Below, piece by piece: positions 9,874-22,413 of a stretch of 64,000 bases of DNA; within the stretch, counting starts at the first letter, position 1, and each line of letters starts with the position of its first letter. The notes below the pieces were generated by a model, which was not told the origin of the DNA, did no database searches, and worked only from the letters and a program-made list of their open reading frames with translations. The translations under genes were made by a program, and so were the position numbers. Origin of the DNA: Metopolophium dirhodum (Eukaryota > Arthropoda > Insecta > Hemiptera > Aphididae); NCBI RefSeq assembly GCF_019925205.1, contig NC_083562.1, positions 25,606,001-25,670,000 of the forward strand. The letters are read 5' to 3'.

Positions 9874-12332
9874 TAAAAGTATTTGCAAAACTGTATGGTT
9901 TATAGAAAACGAAAATATAAACATTCAGTAAAATTGTCATGTATCTAGTATTATTCGTTTTTGAATAACAACAAAATAGAAAATCGTTACATGAGAAATC
10001 GAGTAAATATCAAATGTTGTAAAAATATGAACTTCAAACGCTCATAAAAATTATTTTGACTTTATTGTAGTCATTTTTTTTTTTTTTTTTTTTGGATAAA
10101 GGTAGACAAACTTAAGGATAATCTTGTATTAAATTTTCAAAACATAGATTAAAAAAGGAAAATTTTTACGAATTCTCAACTCAAAATAATTTGCTGATTT
10201 TTGTGATTTTTAAATGCTTATAAATAAAAACTGTGACTAAGGATTTTTATTTTTTTCATCTGCCTTTGAAACAATAACCTAGGAGCCTTCTATTAAATTG
10301 TCAAGCCTTTTATTCTACAAATAAATTTTATTGATATTTATAGAAAAAAAATGGAAACTGAAAATGTCCGTAAACAGCTCAATATAAGTCAACATATTTG
10401 GAAAATGTTATGGTGTTTAGGAAATGCTAATATTAACATCCGGACAAAATTTCACGTACCAACATTTATTTATTTTTAGAATTACACCAAAATTTTGCGT
10501 AAAAATTCCCGTTTTTCCTCAATTTTTATTTTGTTTTTCACGTCGCTTTAGAAAACTACCAAATAATTTTTACTTTTGACCCTCCAAAGTACTAACAAGA
10601 TTCACTTTCCTATCAGTAAAGTTACTGTAGATTAAAATCCAAGCACCTTTACTGTCCTAAAAGGTGATGATAGACACAAAAAAAAAACGCATCATTGTAA
10701 AATCAATACATTCATCATCGCTTCGCTCATAATCTAAAATGTTATACAGGTACTCCGTGACTGAAAGCCAATACTCACGGGCCGCGAGTAGAGGCACGCG
10801 CTGTTCAGTATGTTAGGTTTAGTTAGGTCTCGTTAGGTTTAGTGAGGTTTAATTTAACCGGACGCAGCTAACGGCATTCGCCGGTAATTTTATTTTTATT
10901 TGGATTAATTCGATCATGACAGCGCCATCTAACGCCCAAAGAACTGGCCCTCGGAATTTATCAATTTCTTAGTTAAATAGCGTTGTCATATACGATTTAC
11001 AACCCGGACTAAGATGGGTCTCCAAGACAAACATTTTGTTTGCAAATAGTTGAGTTGCAGAATTTTTATTTTTTTTTTGTCAAGTAGATATGATTGTCAT
11101 TTGACTCAAAGATTTTCGTACATATTTTGATGTTGAAACTTATGGAAAGTTATTTCCAACGTATTTTAAAAAAGTACCTATCTATTTTTCAATTCGCAAT
11201 TTGTCATTTTTTTTATTTTTCTATTAAATTTTATTTTATTTCGACCATTTTAATCAACAATTCTTATGGTATTAAATATTTTATCTTTATTTTCAGGTGT
11301 AGGGGGTAAAGGTAATAAAAGTGGCAACTGGCAGGTATAATTTTTTTTTTCAATTCAACATACATTTATTTATAATTTTTAAATACACTGAATATCTGAT
11401 TTAAAATTTTTTTTTTTTGCTGCTTAAAATTCCATATTAAAATCCCCTTTCGATTTTTTTTTCAATTCAATTAGTAAGGTTAATAGTTAATAGTTTTTTT
11501 CTGCTTAAGAATTTGGTAAAATAATAACACCGGCAAATGATCCTACCACTGCCCCTACACCTGCTCCTGCACCTTTTCACTGGCAGGGGCAGTGGCAGGA
11601 TAAGATTCAGGGGCAGTGGTAAGATAAGTGGCAAGGTTTATTTTTTAACCAGTTTCCAGACAAATTCTAAAACAGAAAAAATCTAACATACCTGCCACTT
11701 CCCCTGACCCTTATCACACCACTGTACCTGTTCAGGGCCGGGGGCAAGGTAAATGGAAGTGGTGTTATCAGGGGCAGGGACCGTGGTAGGATCAGGGGCA
11801 GGGGCAGTGGCAGGTATGTTAGATTTTTTCTGTTTTAGAATGTGTCAGGAAATTGCTTAAAAATAAAACTTGCCACTGATCTGCCACTGCCCCCTGCCGC
11901 TGAAAAGGTGTGGGGGCAGGTTAAGGGGCAGTGGTTGGGATCATGGGCAGTGGCGGGGGCAGAATCAGATTCAGGGGCAAATTCAGATTCAGGGGCAGTG
12001 GCAGGGGCGAATTCAGATTTAGGGGCAGGTGCAGTGGCAGGTGCAAAAAACCGATTCAGGGGCAGGGGAAAAATTCAGCTTCAGTGGCAGGGGCAAAAAT
12101 CCGATTCAGGGGCAGGACAAAATTCAGATTCAGGGGCAGGGGCTGAATCAGATTCAGGGGCAGGTGAGTGGCAAAATCAGATTCAGGGGCGGGAGCAGTG
12201 AGAGGGGCAGGGGCAAAATCCGATTCAGGGGCAGGGGCAGGATCAGATTCGGGGGCAGGTGCAGTGGCAGGGGCAAATTCAGATTCAGGGGCAGTGGCAG
12301 GGGAATGGGCAGAATCAGATTCAGGGCAAGAA
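9874..12332. repeat. Macrosatellite unit 5 (class A, 2459 bp)
   Basis: TTAGG tract at 10813, foldback 11537-11944, minisatellite 11945-12332 (388 bp). Private changes include GATGATAGACAC near 10670 and AATGTGTCAGG at 11840. The latter destroys the ATG that opens the long minisatellite-spanning frame in neighbouring units, one more reason not to treat that frame as a gene. Confidence 0.95.
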
Positions 12333-14915
12333 TAAAAGTATTTGCAAAACTGTATGGTTTATAGAAAACGAAAATATAAACATTCAGTAAAATTGTCATG
12401 TATCTAGTATTATTCGTTTTTGAATAACAACAAAATAGAAAATCGTTACATGAGAAATCGAGTAAATATCAAATGTTGTAAAAATATGAACTTCAAACGC
12501 TCATAAAAATTATTTTGACTTTATTGTAGTCATTTTTTTTTTTTTTTTTTTTGGATAAAGGTAGACAAACTTAAGGATAATCTTGTATTAAATTTTCAAA
12601 ACATAGATTAAAAAAGGAAAATTTTAACGAATTCTCAACTCAAAATAATTTGCTGATTTTTGTGATTTTTAAATGCTTATAAATAAAAACTGTGACTAAG
12701 GATTTTTATTTTTTTCATCTGCCTTTGAAACAATAACCTAGGAGCCTTCTATTAAATTGTCAAGCCTTTTATTCTACAAATAAATTTTATTGATATTTAT
12801 AGAAAAAAAATGGAAACTGAAAATGTCCGTAAACAGCTCAATATAAGTCAACATATTTGGAAAATGTTATGGTGTTTAGGAAATGCTAATATTAACATCC
12901 GGACAAAATTTCACGTACCAACATTTATTTATTTTTAGAATTACACCAAAATTTTGCGTAAAAATTCCCGTTTTTCCTCAATTTTTATTTTGTTTTTCAC
13001 GTCGCTTTAGAAAACTACCAAATAATTTTTACTTTTGACCCTCCAAAGTACTAACAAGATTCACTTTCCTATCAGTAAAGTTACTGTAGATTAAAATCCA
13101 AGCACCTTTACTGTCCTAAAAGGTGATGAAAGACACAAAAAAAAAACGCATCATTGTAAAATCAATACATTCATCATCGCTTCGCTCATAATCTAAAATG
13201 TTATACAGGTACTCCGTGACTGAAAGCCAATACTCACGGGCCGCGAGTAGAGGCACGCGCTGTTCAGTATGTTAGGTTTAGTTAGGTCTCGTTAGGTTTA
13301 GTGAGGTTTAATTTAACCGGACGCAGCTAACGGCATTCGCCGGTAATTTTATTTTTATTTGGATTAATTCGATCATGACAGCGCCATCTAACGCCCAAAG
13401 AACTGGCCCTCGGAATTTATCAATTTCTTAGTTAAATAGCGTTGTCATATACGATTTACAACCCGGACTAAGATGGGTCTCCAAGACAAACATTTTGTTT
13501 GCAAATAGTTGAGTTGCAGAATTTTTATTTTTTTTTTGTCAAGTAGATATGATTGTCATTTGACTCAAAGATTTTCGTACATATTTTGATGTTGAAACTT
13601 ATGGAAAGTTATTTCCAACGTATTTTAAAAAAGTACCTATCTATTTTTCAATTCGCAATTTGTCATTTTTTTTATTTTTCTATTAAATTTTATTTTATTT
13701 CGACCATTTTAATCAACAATTCTTATGGTATTAAATATTTTATCTTTATTTTCAGGTGTAGGGGGTAAAGGTAATAAAAGTGGCAACTGGCAGGTATAAT
13801 TTTTTTTTTCAATTCAACATACATTTATTTATAATTTTTAAATACACTGAATATCTGATTTAAAATTTTTTTTTTTTGCTGCTTAAAATTCCATATTAAA
13901 ATCCCCTTTCGATTTTTTTTTCAATTCAATTAGTAAGGTTAATAGTTAATAGTTTTTTTCTGCTTAAGAATTTGGTAAAATAATAACACCGGCAAATGAT
14001 CCTACCACTGCCCCTACACCTGCTCCTGCACCTTTTCACTGGCAGGGGCAGTGGCAGGATAAGATTCAGGGGCAGTGGTAAGATAAGTGGCAAGGTTTAT
14101 TTTTTAACCAGTTTCCAGACAAATTCTAAAACAGAAAAAATCTAACATACCTGCCACTTCCCCTGACCCTTATCACACCACTGTACCTGTTCAGGGCCGG
14201 GGGCAAGGTAAATGGAAGTGGTGTTATCAGGGGCTGGGACCGTGGTAGGATCAGGGGCAGGGGCAGTGGCAGGTATGTTAGATTTTTTCTGTTTTAGAAT
14301 ATGTCAGGAAATTGCTTAAAAATAAAACTTGCCACTGATCTGCCACTGCCCCCTGCCGCTGAAAAGGTGTGGGGGCAGGTTAAGGGGCAGTGGTTGGGAT
14401 CATGGGCAGTGGCGGGGGCAGAATCAGATTCAGGGGCAAATTCAGATTCAGGGGCAGTGGCAGGGGCGAATTCAGATTTAGGGGCGGGAGCAGTGAGAGG
14501 GGCAGGGGCAAAATCCGATTCAGGGGCAGGGGCAGGATCAGATTGGGGGGGCAGGTGCAGTTTTAGGGACAAATTCAGATTCAGGGGCAGTGGCAGGGGC
14601 AAAAATTCAGATTTAGGGACAGGTGCAGTGGCAGGGACAAAAACCGATTCAGGGGCAGTGGCAGGGGCAGGGGCAAAAATTCAGCATCAGGGGCAGGGGC
14701 TGAATCAGATTCAGGGCGGGAGCAGTGAGAGGGGCAGGGGCAAAATCCGATTCAGGGGCAGGGGCAGGATCAGATTCGGGGGCAGGTGCAGTGGCAGGGG
14801 CAAATTCAGATTCAGGGGCAGGTGCAGTGTCGGGGGGTTAAACCCGATTCATGGGGCAAAATTGGATTCAGGGGCAGTGGCAGGGGAATGGGCAGAATCA
14901 GATTCAGGGCAAGAA
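12333..14915. repeat. Macrosatellite unit 6 (class A, long minisatellite, 2583 bp)
   Basis: TTAGG tract at 13272, foldback 13996-14403, minisatellite 14404-14915 (512 bp). This is the first long-minisatellite unit; it has an internal near-duplication of the GGGAGCAGTGAGAGGGGC segment. Private changes include GGGGCTGGGACC in the foldback and a run of seven G at about 14545. The flank lacks the markers of the A' units 8, 10 and 12, so it looks like a boundary unit of the dimeric array that follows. Confidence 0.95.
14404..14915 (+). repeat. Long-form minisatellite with internal duplication (unit 6)
   Basis: At 512 bp this is the longest minisatellite of the window. The module running from GGGAGCAGTGAGAGGGGC to the CAGGTGCAGT words appears twice, near 14486-14570 and 14717-14790. 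The longest continuous open frame in the window (205 codons, from 14301) crosses it, but its peptide character switches between frames along its length. Counterparts of 511 bp lie at 19444-19954, 24485-24995 and 29529-30039. Confidence 0.85.
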
Positions 14916-17374
14916 TAAAAGTATTTGCAAAACTGTATGGTTTATAGAAAACGAAAATATAAACATTCAGTAAAATTGTCATGTATCTAGTATTATTCGT
15001 TTTTGAATAACAACAAAATAGAAAATCGTTACATGAGAAATCGAGTAAATATCAAATGTTGTAAAAATATGAACTTCAAACGCTCATAAAAATTATTTTG
15101 ACTTTATTGTAGTCATTTTTTTTTTTTTTTTTTTGGACAAAGGTAGACAAACTTAAGGATAATCTTGTATTAAATTTTCAAAACATAGATTAAAAAAAGA
15201 AAATTTTTACGAATTCTCAACTCAAAAAAATTTGCTAATTTTTGTGATTTTTAAATGCTTATAAATAAAAACTGTGACTAAGGATTTTTATTTTTTTCAT
15301 CTGCCTTTGAAACTATAACCTAGGAGCCTTCTATTAAATTGTCAAGCCTTTTATTCTACAAATAAATTTTATTGATATTAATAGAAAAAAAATGGAAACT
15401 GAAAATGTCCGTAAACAGCTCAATATAAGGCAACATATTTGGAAAATGTTATGGTGTTTAGGAAATGCTAATATTAACATCCGGACAAAATTTCACGTAC
15501 CAACATTTATTTATTTTTAGAATTACACCAAAATTTTGCGTAAAAATTCCCGTTTTTCCTCAATTTTTCTTTTGTTTTTCACGTCGCTTTAGAAAACTAC
15601 CAAATAATTTTTACTTTTGACCCTCCAAAGTACTAACAAGATTCACTTTCCTATCAGTAAAGTTACTGTAGATTAAAATCCAAGCACCTTTACTGTCCTA
15701 AAAGGTGATGACAGACACAAAAAAAAAAACGCATCATTGTAAAATCAATACATTCATCATCGCTTCGCTCATAATCTAAAATGTTATACAGGTACTCCGT
15801 GACTGAAAGCCAATACTCACGGGCCGCGAGTAGAGGCACGCGCTGTTCAGTATGTTAGGTTTAGTTAGGTCTCGTTAGGTTTAGTGAGGTTTAATTTAAC
15901 CGGACGCAGCTAACGGCATTCGCCGGTAATTTTATTTTTATTTGGATTAATTCGATCATGACAGCGCCATCTAACGCCCAAAGAACTGGCCCTCGGAATT
16001 TCTCAATTTCTTAGTTAAATAGCGTTGTCATATACGATTTACAACCCGGACTAAGATGGGTCTCCAAGACAAACATTTTGTTTGCAAATAGTTGAGTTGC
16101 AGAATTTTTATTTTTTTTTTGTCAAGTAGATATGATTGTCATTTGACTCAAAGATTTTCGTACATATTTTGATGTTGAAACTTATGGAAAGTTATTTCCA
16201 ACGTATTTTAAAAAAGTACCTATCTATTTTTCAATTCGCAATTTGTCATTTTTTTTATTTTTCTATTAAATTTTATTTTATTTCGACCATTTTAATTAAC
16301 AATTCTTATGGTATTAAATATTTTATCTTTATTTTCAGGTGTAGGGGGTAAAGGTAAGAAAAGTGGCAACTGGCAGGTATAATTTTTTTTTTCAATTCAA
16401 CATACATTTATTTATAATTTTTAAATACACTGAATATCTGATTTAAAATTTTTTTTTTTTGCTGCTTAAAATTCCATATTAAAATCCCCTTTCGATTTTT
16501 TTTTCAATTCAATTAGTAAGGTTAATAGTTAATAGTTTTTTTCTGCTTAAGAATTTGGTAAAATAATAACACCGGCAAATGATCCTACCACTGCCCCTAC
16601 ACCTGCTCCTGCACCTTTTCACTGGCAGGGGCAGTGGCAGGATAAGATTCAGGGGCAGTGGTAAGATAAGTGGCAAGGTTTATTTTTTAACCAGTTTCCA
16701 GACAAATTCTAAAACAGAAAAAATCTAACATACCTGCCACTTCCCCTGACCCTTATCACACCACTGTACCTGTTCAGGGCCGGGGGCAAGGTAAATGGAA
16801 GTGGTGTTATCAGGGGCAGGGACCGTGGTAGGATCAGGGGCAGGGGCAGTGGCAGGTATGTTAGATTTTTTCTGTTTTAGAATATGTCAGGAAATTGCTT
16901 AAAAATAAAACTTGCCACTGATCTGCCACTGCCCCCTGCCGCTGAAAAGGTGTGGGGGCAGGTTAAGGGGCAGTGGTTGGGATCATGGGCAGTGGCGGGG
17001 GCAGAATCAGATTCAGGGGCAAATTCAGATTCAGGGGCAGTGGCAGGGGCGAATTCAGATTTAGGGGCAGGTGCAGTGGCAGGTGCAAAAAACCGATTCA
17101 GGGGCAGGGGAAAAATTCAGCTTCAGTGGCAGGGGCAAAAATCCGATTCAGGGGCAGGACAAAATTCAGATTCAGGGGCAGGGGCTGAATCAGATTCAGG
17201 GGCAGGTGAGTGGCAAAATCAGATTCAGGGGCGGGAGCAGTGAGAGGGGCAGGGGCAAAATCCGATTCAGGGGCAGGGGCAGGATCAGATTCAGGGGCAG
17301 GTGCAGTGGCAGGGGCAAATTCAGATTCAGGGGCAGTGGCAGGGGAATGGGCAGAATCAGATTCAGGGCAAGAA
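14916..17374. repeat. Macrosatellite unit 7 (class B, 2459 bp)
   Basis: First class B flank: CTATAACC near 15313, TTGCTAAT, GATATTAATAG, AAGGCAAC, AATTTTTCTTTTG, AATTAAC and GGTAAGAAAAG. TTAGG tract at 15855, foldback 16579-16986, minisatellite 16987-17374 (388 bp, same form as units 3-5). The many class-defining differences from unit 6 appear abruptly at the unit join. Confidence 0.95.
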
Positions 17375-19954
17375 TAAAAGTATTTGCAAAACTGTATGGT
17401 TTATAGAAAACGAAAATATAAACATTCAGTAAAATTGTCATGTATCTAGTATTATTCGTTTTTGAATAACAACAAAATAGAAAATCGTTACATGAGAAAT
17501 CGAGTAAATATCAAATGTTGTAAAAATATGAACTTCAAACGCTCATAAAAATTATTTTGACTTTATTGTAGTCATTTTTTTTTTTTTTTTTTTGGATAAA
17601 GGTAGACAAACTTAAGGATAATCTTGTATTAAATTTTCAAAACATAGATTAAAAAAAGAAAATTTTTACGAATTCTCAACTCAAAATAATTTGCTGATTT
17701 TTGTGATTTTTAAATGCTTATAAATAAAAACTGTGACTAAGGATTTTTATTTTTTTCATCTGCCTTTGAAACAATAACCTAGGAGCCTTCTATTAAATTG
17801 TCAAGCCTTTTTTCTACAAATAAATTTTATTGATATTTATAGAAAAAAAATGGAAACTGAAAATGTCCGTAAACAGCTCAATATAAGTCAACATATTTGG
17901 AAAATGTTATGGTGTTTAGGAAATGCTAATATTAACATCCGGACAAAATTTCACGTACCAACATTTATTTATTTTTAGAATTACACCAAAATTTTGCGTA
18001 AAAATTCCCGTTTTTCCTCAATTTTTATTTTGTTTTTCACGTCGCTTTAGAAAACTACCAAATAATTTTTACTTTTGACCCTCCAAAGTACTAACAAGAT
18101 TCACTTTCCTATCAGTAAAGTTACTGTAGATTAAAATCCAAGCACCTTTACTGTCCTAAAAGGTGATGACAGACACAAAAAAAAAACGCATCATTGTAAA
18201 ATCAATACATTCATCATCGCTTCGCTCATAATCTAAAATGTTATACAGGTACTCCGTGACTGAAAGCCAATACTCACGGGCCGCGAGTAGAGGCACGCGC
18301 TGTTCAGTATGTTAGGTTTAGTTAGGTCTCGTTAGGTTTAGTGAGGTTTAATTTAACCGGACGCAGCTAACGGCATTCGCCGGTAATTTTATTTTTATTT
18401 GGATTAATTCGATCATGACAGCGCCATCTAACGCCCAAAGAACTGGCCCTCGGAATTTATCAATTTCTTAGTTAAATAGCGTTGTCATATACGATTTACA
18501 ACCCGGACTAAGATGGGTCTCCAAGACAAACATTTTGTTTGCAAATAGTTGAGTTGCAGAATTTTTATTTTTTTTTTGTCAAGTAGATATGATTGTCATT
18601 TGACTCAAAGATTTTCGTACATATTTTGATGTTGAAACTTATGGAAAGTTATTTCCAACGTATTTTAAAAAAGTACCTATCTATTTTTCAATTCGCAATT
18701 TGTCATTTTTTTTATTTTTCTATTAAAATTTATTTTATTTCGACCATTTTAATCAACAATTCTTATGGTATTAAATATTTTATCTTTATTTTCAGGTGTA
18801 GGGGGTAAAGGTAATAAAAGTGGCAACTGGCAGGTATAATTTTTTTTTTCAATTCAACATACATTTATTTATAATTTTTAAATACACTGAATATCTGATT
18901 TAAAATTTTTTTTTTTTGCTGCTTAAAATTCCATATTAAAATCCCCTTTCGATTTTTTTTTCAATTCAATTAGTAAGGTTAATAGTTAATAGTTTTTTTC
19001 TGCTTAAGAATTTGGTAAAATAATAACACCGGCAAATGATCCTACCACTGCCCCTACACCTGCTCCTGCACCTTTTCACTGGCAGGGGCAGTGGCAGGAT
19101 AAGATTCAGGGGCAGTGGTAAGATAAGTGGCAAGGTTTATTTTTTAACCAGTTTCCAGACAAATTCTAAAACAGAAAAAATCTAACATACCTGCCACTTC
19201 CCCTGACCCTTATCACACCACTGTACCTGTTCAGGGCCGGGGGCAAGGTAAATGGAAGTGGTGTTATCAGGGGCAGGGACCGTGGTAGGATCAGGGGCAG
19301 GGGCAGTGGCAGGTATGTTAGATTTTTTCTGTTTTAGAATATGTCAGGAAATTGCTTAAAAATAAAACTTGCCACTGATCTGCCACTGCCCCCTGCCGCT
19401 GAAAAGGTGTGGGGGCAGGTTAAGGGGCAGTGGTTGGGATCATGGGCAGTGGCGGGGGCAGAATCAGATTCAGGGGCAAATTCAGATTCAGGGGCAGTGG
19501 CAGGGGCGAATTCAGATTTAGGGGCGGGAGCAGTGAGAGGGGCAGGGGCAAAATCCGATTCAGGGGCAGGGGCAGGATCAGATTCGGGGGGCAGGTGCAG
19601 TGGCAGGGGCAAAATTCAGATTCAGGGGCAGTGGCAGGGGCAAATTCAGATTTAGGGACAGGTGCAGTGGCAGGGGCAAAAACCGATTCAGGGGCAGTGG
19701 CAGGGGGCAGGGGCAAAATTCAGCTTCAGGGGCAGGGGCTGAATCAGATTCAGGGCGGGAGCAGTGAGAGGGGCAGGGGCAAAATCCGATTCAGGGGCAG
19801 GGGCAGGATCAGATTCGGGGGCAGGTGCAGTGGCAGGGGCAAATTCAGATTCAGGGGCAGGTGCAGTGTCGGGGGGTTAAACCCGATTCATGGGGCAAAA
19901 TCGGATTCAGGGGCAGTGGCAGGGGAATGGGCAGAATCAGATTCAGGGCAAGAA
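17375..19954. repeat. Macrosatellite unit 8 (class A', long minisatellite, 2580 bp)
   Basis: TTAGG tract at 18312, foldback 19036-19443, minisatellite 19444-19954 (511 bp). First of the three A' units: two-base loss giving CCTTTTTTCTAC near 17805 and TTAAAATTTA near 18724. The minisatellite contains GGCAGGGGGCAGGGGC, a one-G insertion relative to the regular words, also in units 10 and 12. Confidence 0.95.
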
Positions 19955-22413
19955 TAAAAGTATTTGCAAAACTGTATGGTTTATAGAAAACGAAAATATA
20001 AACATTCAGTAAAATTGTCATGTATCTAGTATTATTCGTTTTTGAATAACAACAAAATAGAAAATCGTTACATGAGAAATCGAGTAAATATCAAATGTTG
20101 TAAAAATATGAACTTCAAACGCTCATAAAAATTATTTTGACTTTATTGTAGTCATTTTTTTTTTTTTTTTTTTGGATAAAGGTAGACAAACTTAAGGATA
20201 ATCTTGTATTAAATTTTCAAAACATAGATTAAAAAAAGAAAATTTTTACGAATTCTCAACTCAAAAAAATTTGCTAATTTTTGTGATTTTTAAATGCTTA
20301 TAAATAAAAACTGTGACTAAGGATTTTTATTTTTTTCATCTGCCTTTGAAACTATAACCTAGGAGCCTTCTATTAAATTGTCAAGCCTTTTATTCTACAA
20401 ATAAATTTTATTGATATTAATAGAAAAAAAATGGAAACTGAAAATGTCCGTAAACAGCTCAATATAAGGCAACATATTTGGAAAATGTTATGGTGTTTAG
20501 GAAATGCTAATATTAACATCCGGACAAAATTTCACGTACCAACATTTATTTATTTTTAGAATTACACCAAAATTTTGCGTAAAAATTCCCGTTTTTCCTC
20601 AATTTTTCTTTTGTTTTTCACGTCGCTTTAGAAAACTACCAAATAATTTTTACTTTTGACCCTCCAAAGTACTAACAAGATTCACTTTCCTATCAGTAAA
20701 GTTACTGTAGATTAAAATCCAAGCACCTTTACTGTCCTAAAAGGTGATGACAGACACAAAAAAAAAAACGCATCATTGTAAAATCAATACATTCATCATC
20801 GCTTCGCTCATAATCTAAAATGTTATACAGGTACTCCGTGACTGAAAGCCAATACTCACGGGCCGCGAGTAGAGGCACGCGCTGTTCAGTATGTTAGGTT
20901 TAGTTAGGTCTCGTTAGGTTTAGTGAGGTTTAATTTAACCGGACGCAGCTAACGGCATTCGCCGGTAATTTTATTTTTATTTGGATTAATTCGATCATGA
21001 CAGCGCCATCTAACGCCCAAAGAACTGGCCCTCGGAATTTCTCAATTTCTTAGTTAAATAGCGTTGTCATATACGATTTACAACCCGGACTAAGATGGGT
21101 CTCCAAGACAAACATTTTGTTTGCAAATAGTTGAGTTGCAGAATTTTTATTTTTTTTTTGTCAAGTAGATATGATTGTCATTTGACTCAAAGATTTTCGT
21201 ACATATTTTGATGTTGAAACTTATGGAAAGTTATTTCCAACGTATTTTAAAAAAGTACCTATCTATTTTTCAATTCGCAATTTGTCATTTTTTTTATTTT
21301 TCTATTAAATTTTATTTTATTTCGACCATTTTAATTAACAATTCTTATGGTATTAAATATTTTATCTTTATTTTCAGGTGTAGGGGGTAAAGGTAAGAAA
21401 AGTGGCAACTGGCAGGTATAATTTTTTTTTTCAATTCAACATACATTTATTTATAATTTTTAAATACACTGAATATCTGATTTAAAATTTTTTTTTTTTG
21501 CTGCTTAAAATTCCATATTAAAATCCCCTTTCGATTTTTTTTTCAATTCAATTAGTAAGGTTAATAGTTAATAGTTTTTTTCTGCTTAAGAATTTGGTAA
21601 AATAATAACACCGGCAAATGATCCTACCACTGCCCCTACACCTGCTCCTGCACCTTTTCACTGGCAGGGGCAGTGGCAGGATAAGATTCAGGGGCAGTGG
21701 TAAGATAAGTGGCAAGGTTTATTTTTTAACCAGTTTCCAGACAAATTCTAAAACAGAAAAAATCTAACATACCTGCCACTTCCCCTGACCCTTATCACAC
21801 CACTGTACCTGTTCAGGGCCGGGGGCAAGGTAAATGGAAGTGGTGTTATCAGGGGCAGGGACCGTGGTAGGATCAGGGGCAGGGGCAGTGGCAGGTATGT
21901 TAGATTTTTTCTGTTTTAGAATATGTCAGGAAATTGCTTAAAAATAAAACTTGCCACTGATCTGCCACTGCCCCCTGCCGCTGAAAAGGTGTGGGGGCAG
22001 GTTAAGGGGCAGTGGTTGGGATCATGGGCAGTGGCGGGGGCAGAATCAGATTCAGGGGCAAATTCAGATTCAGGGGCAGTGGCAGGGGCGAATTCAGATT
22101 TAGGGGCAGGTGCAGTGGCAGGTGCAAAAAACCGATTCAGGGGCAGGGGAAAAATTCAGCTTCAGTGGCAGGGGCAAAAATCCGATTCAGGGGCAGGACA
22201 AAATTCAGATTCAGGGGCAGGGGCTGAATCAGATTCAGGGGCAGGTGAGTGGCAAAATCAGATTCAGGGGCGGGAGCAGTGAGAGGGGCAGGGGCAAAAT
22301 CCGATTCAGGGGCAGGGGCAGGATCAGATTCAGGGGCAGGTGCAGTGGCAGGGGCAAATTCAGATTCAGGGGCAGTGGCAGGGGAATGGGCAGAATCAGA
22401 TTCAGGGCAAGAA
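19955..22413. repeat. Macrosatellite unit 9 (class B, 2459 bp)
   Basis: TTAGG tract at 20894, foldback 21618-22025, minisatellite 22026-22413 (388 bp). It matches unit 7 closely, including CAGATTCAGGGGCAGGTGC near 22327 where units 3, 5 and 11 have CGGGGG. It is the second B half of the dimer array. Confidence 0.95.

Noticed and set aside
14301..14918. Long open frame (205 codons) across foldback arm and minisatellite, with shorter versions in other units
   Set aside because: The opening ATG lies in the inverted-repeat arm and is lost in unit 5. The peptide switches between Ser/Asp/Gly, Arg/Phe/Gly and Gln/Ile types because of indels, and lengths vary from 104 to 205 codons. This is what a stop-free hexamer repeat gives by chance.
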